In this document: in pieces, positions 36,529 through 46,427 of the stretch
Layout of the letters: each line of letters starts with the position of its first letter
Position numbering within the stretch: position 1 is the first letter of the stretch
Origin: Pseudomonadota bacterium
GTDB taxonomy: Bacteria; Pseudomonadota; Gammaproteobacteria; Burkholderiales; Burkholderiaceae_E
NCBI GenBank assembly: GCA_023389055.1
Contig: JAEWFA010000050.1
Span: 9,981 to 73,980 of the forward strand
DNA: 64,000 nt
Direction: 5' to 3'
Notes under the pieces: model-generated
The model's input: the letters and a program-made list of their open reading frames with translations, nothing else
Databases searched by the model: none
Told to the model about the DNA's origin: nothing
Position numbers and translations under genes: made by a program

Positions 36529-37173
36529 GTGCGGAACCTGAGCGTCACGGTGTTTGCCGTCGGTGTCGCGGCATGCTCGGTCTGCGGCACGTTGTCGGTC
36601 GCGCCGGCACATGCGCAGGGCATTGCAGCGAATCCGCTGCGCGAGTTCCTGTCGAGCACGCGTTCGGCGAGCGGCACGTTCACGCAGCAGGTGCTGCGCG
36701 ACGGACGCGTCGTCGAGTCCAGCCGCGGGCGCTTCGCATTCGTGCGCCCGGGCCGCTTCCGCTGGGAGGTCACCGAACCGTTCGAGCAACTGCTCGTCGG
36801 CGACGGCGAGCGGCTGTACTTCTACGACAAGGACCTGAACCAGGTCACCGTGCGCAAGCTGCGCGATGCACTCGCATCGACGCCGGCGGCGATCCTGTTC
36901 GGATCGAGCGACGTCGAGTCGGGTTTCACGTTGCGCGCGCTTCCCGCGCAGGACGGACTCGAGCGGGTCGAGGCGCTGCCGCGCAACGCCGAGACCGGCT
37001 ACCAGCGCATCGAGTTCGGTTTCCGCGCCGGACTGCCGTCCGTGATGCAGGTGCAGGACGCCTTCGGAAGAACGGTTCGCTTCGACTTCCATGACGTCGT
37101 TCGCGATCCGAAGTTCGCCGCCGACGCGTTCGGCTTCGTGCCGCCCCCGGGGACTGACGTCGTCGAGCAGTGA
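36529..37173 (+). CDS. lolA: Outer-membrane lipoprotein carrier protein LolA
   Basis: 214 aa with a signal peptide ending APAHAQG. The mature part has the LolA fold motifs SASGTFTQQVL, SRGRFAFVRPGRFRWEVTEPFEQLLVGDGERLYFYDKDLNQVTV and MQVQDAFGRTVRFDF. It carries lipoproteins across the periplasm from LolCDE to LolB. I take GTG 36529 as start since AGGTGGG lies about 10 bases before it; GTG 36514 is an alternative. ftsK-lolA order is conserved. Confidence 0.93.
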   Translation: MRNLSVTVFAVGVAACSVCGTLSVAPAHAQGIAANPLREFLSSTRSASGTFTQQVLRDGRVVESSRGRFAFVRPGRFRWEVTEPFEQLLVGDGERLYFYDKDLNQVTVRKLRDALASTPAAILFGSSDVESGFTLRALPAQDGLERVEALPRNAETGYQRIEFGFRAGLPSVMQVQDAFGRTVRFDFHDVVRDPKFAADAFGFVPPPGTDVVEQ

Positions 37174-37254
37174 AGCGCGCTGCACGCGCGAGCGTCCGCG
37201 GGCGCACGCGGTCGGTCTGCGTCGTTCCGGGACCCGCAGCGTAGAATCCCGGCG

Positions 37255-38484
37255 ATGAAGAAGGACCCGCAGGCGACGCTGCCGTCGCGGTCCGAAGACG
37301 CGCGCATCATCGGCGTCGTCGGCCTGGCGCACGCGCTGTCCCATTTCTCGCAACTGCTGCTCGCGCCCCTGTTCCCGTGGCTCAAGGACGCGTTCGGGCT
37401 GTCCTATGCCGAACTGGGCCTGCTGATGACGATCTTCTTCATCGTCTCGGGGATCGGCCAGACCCTTGCCGGTTTTCTCGTCGACCGCATCGGCGCGCTT
37501 CCCGTGCTGCTCGGCTCGATCGTGCTGTTCTTCGTGGCCGCGCTCGTCTTCGCCGCGAGCAACGGCTACCTGATGTTCGCGGTCGGCGCGGTCCTGGCGG
37601 GTCTCGGCAACGCAGCCTTCCATCCGGTCGACTACTCGATCATCAACGCGCGCATTTCGCATGCGCGCATCGGTCATGCGTACGCTGTGCACGGCGTCAC
37701 CGGGAACCTCGGCTGGGCGCTGGCGCCGGTGTTCCTGATCACGATCACCCAGATCGCCGGGTGGCGCGCGGCCTTCCTCGGTGCGGCGCTGCTGATGCTG
37801 GTCGTGCTGGCGATCGTCTGGTGGTGCCGCGACGCGCTGCAGGTGCCGCACGCGAGGACGGCGGTTGCGCATCGGCAGCAGGGAACGCTCGACTTCCTGC
37901 GCCTGCCCGCCGTGTGGCTCGGCTTCGCCTTCTTCTGCGCACTTGCATTCGCGCTGGCCGGCGTGCAGAGTTTCGCGCCCGAAGCCGCGCGCCTGCTGCA
38001 CGACGTGCCATTGAAGGCCGTTGCCTGGTGCCTCACGGCATTCATGCTCGGCAGCGCCGCCGGCACCCTCGCAGGCGGCTTCCTCGTCGAGGACCTCGAT
38101 CGCGCCGAGCGCGTGATCGGCGTGTGTTTCGCCGCCGCCGCCGCGGTCGCCCTGAGCCTGGCGTGGGTTCCGTGGCCGGGTTGGACGGTGCCTTTCGTGT
38201 TCGCGGCGATGGGAGTGGCCAGCGGCCTGGCCAACCCGGCGCGCGACATGCTGATCCGCAAGGCCGCGCCGCCCGGGGCGACCGGTCGTGTATACGGCGT
38301 CGTCTATTCCGGTCTCGACATCGGCAGCTCCACGTCGCCGCTGGTCTTCGGGATGCTGATGGACGCGCATTCGCCGGCGCTCGTGTTCGTCGGCATCGCC
38401 ATCGCCCAGGCCCTGCTGATCGTCGGTGCGTTCCGCACCGGACGGGCATCGCGGATGCGCGATGTCGCCGCGGAAGCTGCCTGA
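37255..38484 (+). CDS. MFS transporter, Fsr (fosmidomycin resistance)-like
   Basis: 409 aa with twelve predicted membrane helices. The start GLAHALSHFSQLLLAPLFPWLKDAFGLSYAELGLLMTIFF and the GNAAFHPVDYSIIN stretch resemble the Fsr branch of the major facilitator superfamily; members export antibiotics or other small molecules, and the substrate here is unknown. The gene sits between lolA and rarA, which are usually adjacent, and its end overlaps rarA by 23 nt, so it has joined the operon. Confidence 0.87.
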   Translation: MKKDPQATLPSRSEDARIIGVVGLAHALSHFSQLLLAPLFPWLKDAFGLSYAELGLLMTIFFIVSGIGQTLAGFLVDRIGALPVLLGSIVLFFVAALVFAASNGYLMFAVGAVLAGLGNAAFHPVDYSIINARISHARIGHAYAVHGVTGNLGWALAPVFLITITQIAGWRAAFLGAALLMLVVLAIVWWCRDALQVPHARTAVAHRQQGTLDFLRLPAVWLGFAFFCALAFALAGVQSFAPEAARLLHDVPLKAVAWCLTAFMLGSAAGTLAGGFLVEDLDRAERVIGVCFAAAAAVALSLAWVPWPGWTVPFVFAAMGVASGLANPARDMLIRKAAPPGATGRVYGVVYSGLDIGSSTSPLVFGMLMDAHSPALVFVGIAIAQALLIVGAFRTGRASRMRDVAAEAA

Positions 38485-39841
38485 GGCTTCGGCGCCGCTC
38501 GCCGAGCGGCTGCGTCCGCACTCGCTCGACGAAGTGATCGGGCAGGCGCATCTGCTCGGCCCGGGCCGGCCGTTGCGCGTCGCCTTCGAGTCGGGGCGCC
38601 CGCACTCGATGATCTTCTGGGGCCCGCCGGGAGTGGGCAAGACGACGCTCGCCCGATTGATGGCCGACGCCTTCGACGCGCAGTTCATTGCGATCTCGGC
38701 GGTGCTGGGCGGCGTGAAGGACATCCGCGACGCCGTGGCGGCGGCGCACGCAGCGCGCGAGCAGGGCCGACGCACGATCGTCTTCGTCGACGAGGTGCAT
38801 CGCTTCAATCGCGCCCAGCAGGACGCCTTCCTGCCGCACGTCGAGAGCGGACTGTTCGTGTTCATCGGCGCGACCACCGAGAACCCTTCGTTCGAGGTCG
38901 TCGGCGCGCTGCTGTCACGCGCGCGCGTCTACGTGCTGCAGCCGCTGTCCACGGAGGAACTCGCGACGCTCTTCGAGCGCGCGCTCGCGCTGCTCGCCGG
39001 CGACGGACGTGCGATCGCGTTCGACGACGATGCGCGCGAGCGGCTGGTCGGCTGGGCCGACGGCGATGCGCGACGACTGCTCAACGCGATCGAGGTCGTC
39101 ACCGACGCCGGGGAGAGCGCGAAGCGCGGGTCGATCGACGCCGCGTTCCTCGAGACCGCGCTGTCGCAGAACCTGCGCCGTTTCGACAACGGCGGCGAGG
39201 CGTTCTACGACCAGATCAGCGCTTTGCACAAGTCGGTGCGCGGCTCCGATCCCGACGCCGCGCTGTACTGGCTCGCTCGAATGCTCGACGGCGGCGCCGA
39301 CCCGAGGTATCTCGCGCGGCGCATCGTGCGGATGGCCAACGAGGACATCGGCCTGGCCGATCCGCGCGCGCAGGAACTGGCGCTCGGCGCGGCGCAGGTC
39401 TACGAGCGCCTGGGTTCCCCCGAAGGCGAGCTCGCGCTCGCGCAGGCGGTCGTCTATCTCGCCTGCGCGGCGAAGTCCAACGCGGTGTACGTCGCGTGGA
39501 AGAGGGCGCGCGCCTTCGTCGCCGACCATGGTTCGGCGCCGGTGCCGATGCATTTGCGCAATGCGCCGACGCGACTGATGAAGGGGCTCGGCTACGGGCG
39601 CGCGTACCGCTATGCGCACGACGAGCCCGGCGGCTACGCGGCCGGCGAGCGGTACTTCCCCGACGAGGTTCAAGCGCAACGCTTCTACGAGCCGGTCGCC
39701 CGCGGGCTCGAACTGCGCATCGGCGAGAAGCTCGCGTCGCTGCGCGAGCGGGATCGACTCGAGGGCAGGGAAGGGGGAAGCGAGAAAGGGGAAGGGGACG
39801 AAGCGGGGAAAGGGGAGCCGCGAGCAGCCGACGCGCCTTGA
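38462..39841 (+). CDS. rarA: Replication-associated recombination protein RarA (MgsA)
   Basis: 459 aa AAA+ ATPase. Walker A is WGPPGVGKTTLARL, Walker B VFVDEVHRFNRAQQD, and sensor 1 IGATTENPSFE; the tetramerisation part (VYVAWKRA...VPMHLRNAPTRLMKGLGYGRAYRYAHD) is intact. It acts at stalled replication forks with SSB. The last ~30 residues are an extra Gly/Glu/Lys tail encoded by a purine tract that contains a G-quadruplex motif. It overlaps the MFS gene by 23 nt. Confidence 0.95.
   Translation: MSPRKLPEASAPLAERLRPHSLDEVIGQAHLLGPGRPLRVAFESGRPHSMIFWGPPGVGKTTLARLMADAFDAQFIAISAVLGGVKDIRDAVAAAHAAREQGRRTIVFVDEVHRFNRAQQDAFLPHVESGLFVFIGATTENPSFEVVGALLSRARVYVLQPLSTEELATLFERALALLAGDGRAIAFDDDARERLVGWADGDARRLLNAIEVVTDAGESAKRGSIDAAFLETALSQNLRRFDNGGEAFYDQISALHKSVRGSDPDAALYWLARMLDGGADPRYLARRIVRMANEDIGLADPRAQELALGAAQVYERLGSPEGELALAQAVVYLACAAKSNAVYVAWKRARAFVADHGSAPVPMHLRNAPTRLMKGLGYGRAYRYAHDEPGGYAAGERYFPDEVQAQRFYEPVARGLELRIGEKLASLRERDRLEGREGGSEKGEGDEAGKGEPRAADAP
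39788..39815 (+). other. Four-tetrad G-quadruplex motif in the rarA 3' end
   Basis: Four runs of GGGG (39788-39791, 39794-39797, 39805-39808, 39812-39815) are separated by loops of 2, 7 and 3 nt, on the coding strand. The purine-rich tract around it spans about 39761-39817. It lies 62 nt before the serS start, so it would be in the rarA-serS mRNA. Confidence 0.7.
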
Positions 39842-39877
39842 TACACTCGGTCGACGTCCGAACTGTCGCTGCGTTCC

Positions 39878-41176
<1,299 letters not shown>

Positions 41177-41223
41177 CGCTGCGGCACATCGTTCGCTCGT
41201 CGCAACGAAAGTGGCCGCTTTGC

Positions 41224-41229
41224 TATACT
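41224..41229 (+). promoter_or_regulatory. Candidate -10 box (TATACT) for tRNA-Ser
   Basis: TATACT lies 33 bp before the tRNA. The same hexamer precedes the other two tRNA genes in this window. Confidence 0.5.
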
Positions 41230-41262
41230 TGCGGGCTTCGCGCGTGCAATGCGCGCGAGCCC

Positions 41263-41352
41263 GGAAAGGTGGCAGAGTGGTCGAATGCGCCGGACTCGAA
41301 ATCCGGTTTGCGGGCAACCGCAACGTGGGTTCGAATCCCACCCTTTCCGCCA
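41263..41352 (+). tRNA. tRNA-Ser(CGA)
   Basis: 90 nt with encoded CCA. The acceptor arms GGAAAGG and CCTTTCC pair perfectly; the anticodon loop CTCGAAA gives CGA, and there is a long variable arm as expected for tRNA-Ser. GGTTCGAATCC forms the T arm. It reads UCG codons. It lies just after serS. Confidence 0.95.
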
Positions 41353-41658
41353 GCAAGAGCCGGATCCGCTGACCCCGGGCTGACCCCGACAACGCCGGAC
41401 ACGCGGTACTGCTTCATGCAAGGAACTGGCGGCGGCTCGCTGGCTCGCCCGGTAGTCGCAGGCGTGCGCTTGTTCACGTTTCGCACGAGACGTCGTTCCG
41501 CGTAACCCTCATCGTGATCGCAGGCCCGGCGGGCGATGCACGCAGTGGGCGATTTGTTCACGTTGACGCGTCGTCCGATCCGCTAGCATCGCGCCTGTTC
41601 GCACGACCTGCCCGGTCTCCGTTCGTTCCCGGTCGCGGGGTGCGCCCGACGAGCCCCG
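41353..41658. other. 306 bp intergenic region
   Basis: I see no gene. An 11 bp direct repeat (TTGTTCACGTT) occurs at 41470-41480 and 41554-41564. The second copy runs into TTGACG with TAGCAT 15 bp further, a poor but possible promoter for the DUF1631 gene. No integrase or attachment-site duplication of the tRNA end is visible. Confidence 0.5.
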
Positions 41659-44040
41659 ATGCCCGAACCGTTTCCGTCCCGTCCCGTATCGCCGCAGCCT
41701 TCGCCGCTGTTCGTGCGCGTGCGCGACCGGGTTGCCGAAGCGTTGCGCGATGCGGCGCACGTGGCGTTGCCGGCGCTGGCCGAGGCGCTCGACGAGGCGG
41801 CCGAGCGCGCTCTCCAGGGACGCGACCGCCAGGCGATGTTCTCCGCGGCGACCCGTCTGCGCCGGGAAGCCGCCAGTCGCGTAGACGTGGTGGCACGCGT
41901 GCTCGAGCGGCGCGCGCAGCGCTGCCTGGATGCCGCGCACGGGGAGGCGGCAGGGGCGCTCGAGCTGGTCGACGACGAAGAGCTCGAGCAGCAGATCGCC
42001 GCCGGCGAGCTGGCGCGTGAGTCGCGCGAACGCAGCGGCGCGATCTACCCGCGCTACGTTGCGCGGCTGCGCAACTTGCTCGGCGCCGCATTCGCGTGGG
42101 ACGACGACGAGCGCAATCCGCTCGGCGCGCGCACGCTCGCCGCGGCGCTGCTGGCCAGCGTCGCCGACGCAGCCGAGGGCGGCTTCGCCAGCGACCGGCT
42201 GCGGCATCTCGCATGGAAGCATTTCTCGCCGTCGATCGCCGAAGCGATCGATGCCGCCGAGCGATTGCTCGCGCAGATGGGGATTTCCGACGAGCCGCTT
42301 TCGATCGATGCCACGCGAGCTCGGCCGCACGAGCGCGCCGATGCAGCGCCCGAGGACCGGCCCCTCGGCGGGCCCGAAGAGCCGCGCAGCGAAGAGCCGC
42401 GCAGCACCGCACAGCGCGCGCCCGAGGCGGAGCCCGCCGCCGATTCGCCTTCGCGCCCGCCCGAGCCTGTGCGCGCGATCGACCTGTCCGCTCGCGCCGA
42501 ACGCGACGCCGCGACGCTCGGCACGTCGCCGTTGGCCGGCGAGCCCACCGGCGCGCGCCTGGGCACGCTGCCGACGCTGCAGCCGGTGCTCGACCTGGAA
42601 CGCGACGCCGTCGCTTTCGCGCATTCGATCGGCGCGATGCCGTACAGCCGCGAAGCGCGTACCGAGTTCTTCGGCAACGTGCGCGCGCGATTACGCGACG
42701 CCGGTGCGCCGCCTGCGCAGGTCGCGATCGTCGACCTCGTCTCGGCGATGTTCGACTACGTGATCGACGATCGTCGCGTACCCGAAGCGGCGCGTCCGCT
42801 GGTCTGGCGGCTTCAGCAGCCGACGCTCGCGCTGTCGCTGCTCGATTCGGGCTATCTCGGCGACGATCCGCGCTCGCTGCGCCGGCTCGTCGAGCATTTC
42901 GGCGCGATCTCGGCGGCGTTTTCCGACGAGATCACGCGCGGCAGCGAGTTGCACCGGAGGCTCGAGACGGTGGTACGTGCAGTCGAGATCGTCACCAGCG
43001 CGCTGCAATCGCGCTCGGCCGTGATGGCCCAGCAGGTGCAGAAGGAATACTCGCGCGCCGCGCGCAGCGTCGGGCAGCTGATCGACCACGTCGTGCGCGA
43101 GCGGCGCTCGCTGGAGGAGGCACCGGGACGGCGCAATCGGCGCGATTACGCGCGACGGCCGAATCGCGAGCGCGAAGAGGAGGTCACCGGGCATCTGCAC
43201 GCGATGCTTGCCGAGCGGCTGCAGCGGCACGCAGCGCCCGAGTCGGTGCGCGACTTCGTGATGAACGTCTGGCTGCGTCACCTGCGAACGGCCGCGCTGC
43301 GCGATGGCGAGCAGAGCGCGGAGTTCCAGGTGTCGTTGCGCGTCGTCGACGACCTGCTGTGGAGCCTGGACGACAGCGGCGAGCGCCACAGCCGGCGCGA
43401 GCTCGCCCAGCGCATCCCGCCGCTGATCCGCCTGATGACGCAGGGCGTGCGCGAGATCGGCGCGAAGGACGAGGAGTTCAAGGCCTTCTTCGACGAGTTG
43501 TTTCTGATCCACCTGCGACGCATGCAGCGGCGCGATCGCGAGCGTGAAGCCACCCGCACGCGAACGCACGCGGACGAGGGCACTGCGACGGCCGAAGGCC
43601 GCCCGCGCGTCGATTCGGTCGCCGCGCCGGAGGCGAGTTCCCCGGCGTCGCAGGCGAGTCCCGCCGCCTCATACGCTTCGGTCGAGCGGGGCGCGCCCGA
43701 GCCAGGCGCCGCATCGCCTGAATCGGATGCCGCCGAAGCCGAGGGCCCGGGGCGCAAGCTGCTGGAGATCCTCGAGTCGCTCGACCTCGACGACCTGCCG
43801 ACCAGCCCGCGACGCCTGCAGCTCGCACCGGACCAGGCCATCGACCGCATCGCGCGCGGCGACTGGATCGAGCTCGTCGCGCGGGACGGCGCGAGCGGGT
43901 ATTCGAAGGTGGCGTGGATCAATCGCAGGCGTACGGTGGCGCTGCTCGTTCGCCGCGCCGACCGGCGGGCGATGTCGCTACGCACCGACGAGTTGCGCGA
44001 GCGCTTGGCGCGCGAGCGGGCGTTCCTGCTCGAAGCATGA
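41659..44040 (+). CDS. DUF1631 family protein
   Basis: 793 aa. It matches the proteobacterial DUF1631 group, whose function is unknown. Visible features: a helical N-terminal part (to about residue 210), a disordered Pro/Glu/Ala linker (about 220-285), a large helical core (about 300-630, for example AIVDLVSAMFDYVIDDRRVPEAARPLVWRLQ), a second disordered stretch (about 635-700) and a C-terminal PilZ-like small domain (GDWIELVARDGASGYSKVAWINRRRTVALLV). Such an ending suggests, by inference, cyclic-di-GMP-related regulation. It stands alone between tRNA-Ser and the ABC transporter. Confidence 0.82.
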   Translation: MPEPFPSRPVSPQPSPLFVRVRDRVAEALRDAAHVALPALAEALDEAAERALQGRDRQAMFSAATRLRREAASRVDVVARVLERRAQRCLDAAHGEAAGALELVDDEELEQQIAAGELARESRERSGAIYPRYVARLRNLLGAAFAWDDDERNPLGARTLAAALLASVADAAEGGFASDRLRHLAWKHFSPSIAEAIDAAERLLAQMGISDEPLSIDATRARPHERADAAPEDRPLGGPEEPRSEEPRSTAQRAPEAEPAADSPSRPPEPVRAIDLSARAERDAATLGTSPLAGEPTGARLGTLPTLQPVLDLERDAVAFAHSIGAMPYSREARTEFFGNVRARLRDAGAPPAQVAIVDLVSAMFDYVIDDRRVPEAARPLVWRLQQPTLALSLLDSGYLGDDPRSLRRLVEHFGAISAAFSDEITRGSELHRRLETVVRAVEIVTSALQSRSAVMAQQVQKEYSRAARSVGQLIDHVVRERRSLEEAPGRRNRRDYARRPNREREEEVTGHLHAMLAERLQRHAAPESVRDFVMNVWLRHLRTAALRDGEQSAEFQVSLRVVDDLLWSLDDSGERHSRRELAQRIPPLIRLMTQGVREIGAKDEEFKAFFDELFLIHLRRMQRRDREREATRTRTHADEGTATAEGRPRVDSVAAPEASSPASQASPAASYASVERGAPEPGAASPESDAAEAEGPGRKLLEILESLDLDDLPTSPRRLQLAPDQAIDRIARGDWIELVARDGASGYSKVAWINRRRTVALLVRRADRRAMSLRTDELRERLARERAFLLEA

Positions 44041-44090
44041 CGCGCGCCGGCGTGGCACGAGCGGGGCGTCGAACCGGCAACCGGCTGCAC

Positions 44091-44127
44091 TATAATGCTT
44101 GACACTGTTGCGAGCGGGAAGTAATTT
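44091..44127 (+). promoter_or_regulatory. Overlapping candidate promoters for the livK-like operon
   Basis: A TATAAT lies at 44091-44096. A separate TTGACA (44099-44104) is followed at 17 bp by TAATTT (44122-44127). The second pair has the better -35 and ideal spacing. The leader to the receptor ATG would be about 120 nt. Confidence 0.5.
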
Positions 44128-44253
44128 GCTCGCGCTTCGCGTCGCCGCCGCTGCGCGTTGCACGCACGCCGTGCTCGGGTAAGCCATCAGTCGCGCGGCA
44201 CCCCATCCGGTTCGATAATGCCGGTGTCCGAAAAAGCCCCAGGAGGAGATTCG

Positions 44254-45417
44254 ATGAAGGGTTCACAGGCAACGAAGCTGGCGGTGGCTGCCGCATTCGC
44301 GTCATTCGCGCTCGGCGCGTCGGCGGCCGACTCGATCAAGGTCGGCTTCATGCTGCCGTATTCCGGCACCTACACGGCGCTGGCCAACGCGATCGAGAAC
44401 GGCTTCAAGCAGTACGTCGACGAGCAGGGCGGCAAGCTCGGCGGGCTGGGCGTCGAATACGTCCGCGTCGACGACGAGAGCGCGCCGGCCAAGGCCACCG
44501 ACAACATCAACAAGCTGATCAACCGGGACAACGTCGACGTCGTCGTCGGCACCGTGCACTCCGGCGTCGCGATGGCGATGGCCAAGGTCGCCAAGGACAC
44601 CGGCACGCTGCTGATCGTGCCGAACGCCGGCGCCGACGCGGTCACCGGACCGATGTGCGCGCCGAACATCTTCCGCAGTTCTTTCTCGAACTGGCAGCCG
44701 GCCTACGCGATGGGCGACGTCGCCGCAAAGAAAGGCTACAAGCGCGCCGTCACGATCACCTGGGACTATGCGGCCGGGAAGGAAAGCGTCAACGGCTTCA
44801 AGGAAGCGTTCACGAAGGCCGGCGGCAAGGTCGAGAAGGACCTGACGCTGCCGTTCCCGCGCGAGGAGTTCCAGGCGCTGCTCACCGAGATCGCATCGAT
44901 CAAGCCCGACGTCGTCTACACGTTCTTCGCCGGTGCCGGCGCGGTGAAGTTCGTCAAGGACTACGCCGCCGCCGGGTTGAAGGAGTCCATCCCGCTGGTC
45001 GGCGCGGGGTTCCTCACCGACGGAACGCTCGAGGCGCAGGGTGACGCCGCGCAGGGCCTGCTCACCACGCTGCACTACGCCGACGGGCTGAACACGCCGC
45101 GGGACAACCAGTTCCGCCTCACGTACGCGAAAACGTACAAGATGCAGCCCGATGTCTACGCAGTGCAGGGCTACGACGCCGCGCAGATGCTTGGCATCGG
45201 GCTGGCGGCGAACAAGGGCGACAAGAAGAACCGCGCTGCACTGGTGAAGGCGATCGAGAAGGCGAAGATCGACAGTCCGCGCGGCGCCTTCACGCTGTCG
45301 TCCTCGCACAACCCGGTGCAGGATATCTACCTGCGCAAGGTCGACAACAAGACGAACCAGGTGCAGAGCGTGGCGGTGAAGGCGCTGGCCGACCCGGGAC
45401 GCGGCTGCAGGATGTAA
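44254..45417 (+). CDS. Branched-chain amino acid-type ABC transporter substrate-binding protein
   Basis: 387 aa periplasmic receptor of the Peripla_BP_6 class. The signal peptide ends near GASAADS. SIKVGFMLPYSGTYTALANA, VVVGTVHSGVAMAMAKV, LLIVPNAGADAVTGPMCAPNIFRSSFSNWQP and YAVQGYDAAQML are family features. Members bind amino acids but many bind aromatic acids or other carboxylates, so the ligand is open. AGGAGGAG just before the ATG 44254 fixes the start. A strong terminator separates it from the permease genes. Confidence 0.92.
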   Translation: MKGSQATKLAVAAAFASFALGASAADSIKVGFMLPYSGTYTALANAIENGFKQYVDEQGGKLGGLGVEYVRVDDESAPAKATDNINKLINRDNVDVVVGTVHSGVAMAMAKVAKDTGTLLIVPNAGADAVTGPMCAPNIFRSSFSNWQPAYAMGDVAAKKGYKRAVTITWDYAAGKESVNGFKEAFTKAGGKVEKDLTLPFPREEFQALLTEIASIKPDVVYTFFAGAGAVKFVKDYAAAGLKESIPLVGAGFLTDGTLEAQGDAAQGLLTTLHYADGLNTPRDNQFRLTYAKTYKMQPDVYAVQGYDAAQMLGIGLAANKGDKKNRAALVKAIEKAKIDSPRGAFTLSSSHNPVQDIYLRKVDNKTNQVQSVAVKALADPGRGCRM

Positions 45418-45443
45418 CGTGTAACCGGCCCGATCGCATCGGG

Positions 45444-45486
45444 CGGCCGCCGGATCTGCGGGAAGATCCGGCGGCCGGTTTTTTTT
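45444..45486 (+). terminator. Strong intrinsic terminator between receptor and permease genes
   Basis: A perfect 14 bp stem (45444-45457/45464-45477) with a 6 nt loop is followed by eight T (45479-45486). Its position inside the operon would make receptor mRNA more abundant than permease and ATPase mRNA. Confidence 0.9.
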
Positions 45487-45541
45487 CCCGGCGGGCCGCG
45501 CCGCCCGCCCAGCGCCTTCCCGCGCATCAAACGACGCACGC

Positions 45542-46423
45542 ATGGATCCGGTCGTCTTTCTCGTCCAGTGCCTGAACGCGATCCAGTACGGACTGCTGCT
45601 GTTCCTGGTCGCCAGCGGCCTGACGCTGATCTTCGGGATCATGGGCGTCATCAATCTCGCGCACGGCAGCTTCTACATGATCGGCGCGTACATGGCTTTC
45701 GCGATCGGTCCCTGGGTCGAGCAGACGATCGGCGGAGGCTTCTTCGTCGCGCTCGTCATCGTCGTGCTGCTCGCGGTGCTGCTCGGCTACGTGCTCGAGT
45801 GGGTGTTCTTCAGCTATCTCTATGAACGCGAGCACCTGCAGCAGGTGCTGATGACCTATGCGCTGATCCTCGTCTTCGAGGAACTGCGCAGCCTTCTCGT
45901 CGGCGACGACGTGCACGGAGTGCCGGTGCCCGCGTGGCTGGCGGGCACGATTCCGCTGGGCGAGCTGATGACCTACCCGGTGTACCGACTGCTCGTCTCG
46001 GGGGTATGCCTGGTGGTCGCCTTCGGCCTGTTCTGGGTCATCACGCGCACCCGCCTGGGGATGACGATCCGCGCCGGCGCGTCGAACCGCGAAATGGTGC
46101 AGGCGATGGGCATCGACATCAAGTTCCTCTATCGCGTCGTCTTCGCCGCCGGCGTCGCGCTGGCCGCGCTCGCCGGTGCGATCGCGGCGCCGGTCTCTTC
46201 GGTGTACCCGGGCATGGGCAACCAGGTGTTGATCATCTGCTTCGTCGTCGTCGTCATCGGCGGAATCGGGTCGATCCGCGGTGCACTGCTCGCGGCGATG
46301 CTCGTCGGCTTCGTCGAGACCTTCGGCACGGTGTTCTTTCCGTCGGCGGCCGGACTGCTCGTCTACGTGCTGATGGCCGCGATCCTGTTGTGGCGCCCCG
46401 AGGGGCTGTTCCGGAGCGCCTGA
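45542..46423 (+). CDS. livH: Branched-chain amino acid-type ABC transporter permease (LivH family)
   Basis: 293 aa inner-membrane protein with about eight helices. NAIQYGLLLFLVASGLTLIFGIMGVINLAHGSFYMIGAY is the LivH opening, and NREMVQAMGIDIKFLYRVVFA is the loop that contacts the ATPase. It forms the channel with LivM. livM follows 4 bp downstream. The gene starts 55 bp after the terminator. Confidence 0.93.
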   Translation: MDPVVFLVQCLNAIQYGLLLFLVASGLTLIFGIMGVINLAHGSFYMIGAYMAFAIGPWVEQTIGGGFFVALVIVVLLAVLLGYVLEWVFFSYLYEREHLQQVLMTYALILVFEELRSLLVGDDVHGVPVPAWLAGTIPLGELMTYPVYRLLVSGVCLVVAFGLFWVITRTRLGMTIRAGASNREMVQAMGIDIKFLYRVVFAAGVALAALAGAIAAPVSSVYPGMGNQVLIICFVVVVIGGIGSIRGALLAAMLVGFVETFGTVFFPSAAGLLVYVLMAAILLWRPEGLFRSA

Positions 46424-46427
46424 CGCC

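Noticed and set aside
34110..36773. Long antisense open frame opposite ftsK
   Set aside because: Low-complexity composition and no recognisable fold; the opposite strand encodes complete FtsK.
41263..41658. Possible integration site at the tRNA-Ser 3' end
   Set aside because: No integrase, no repeat of the tRNA end and no change in gene content nearby. The 11 bp TTGTTCACGTT repeat is outside the tRNA.
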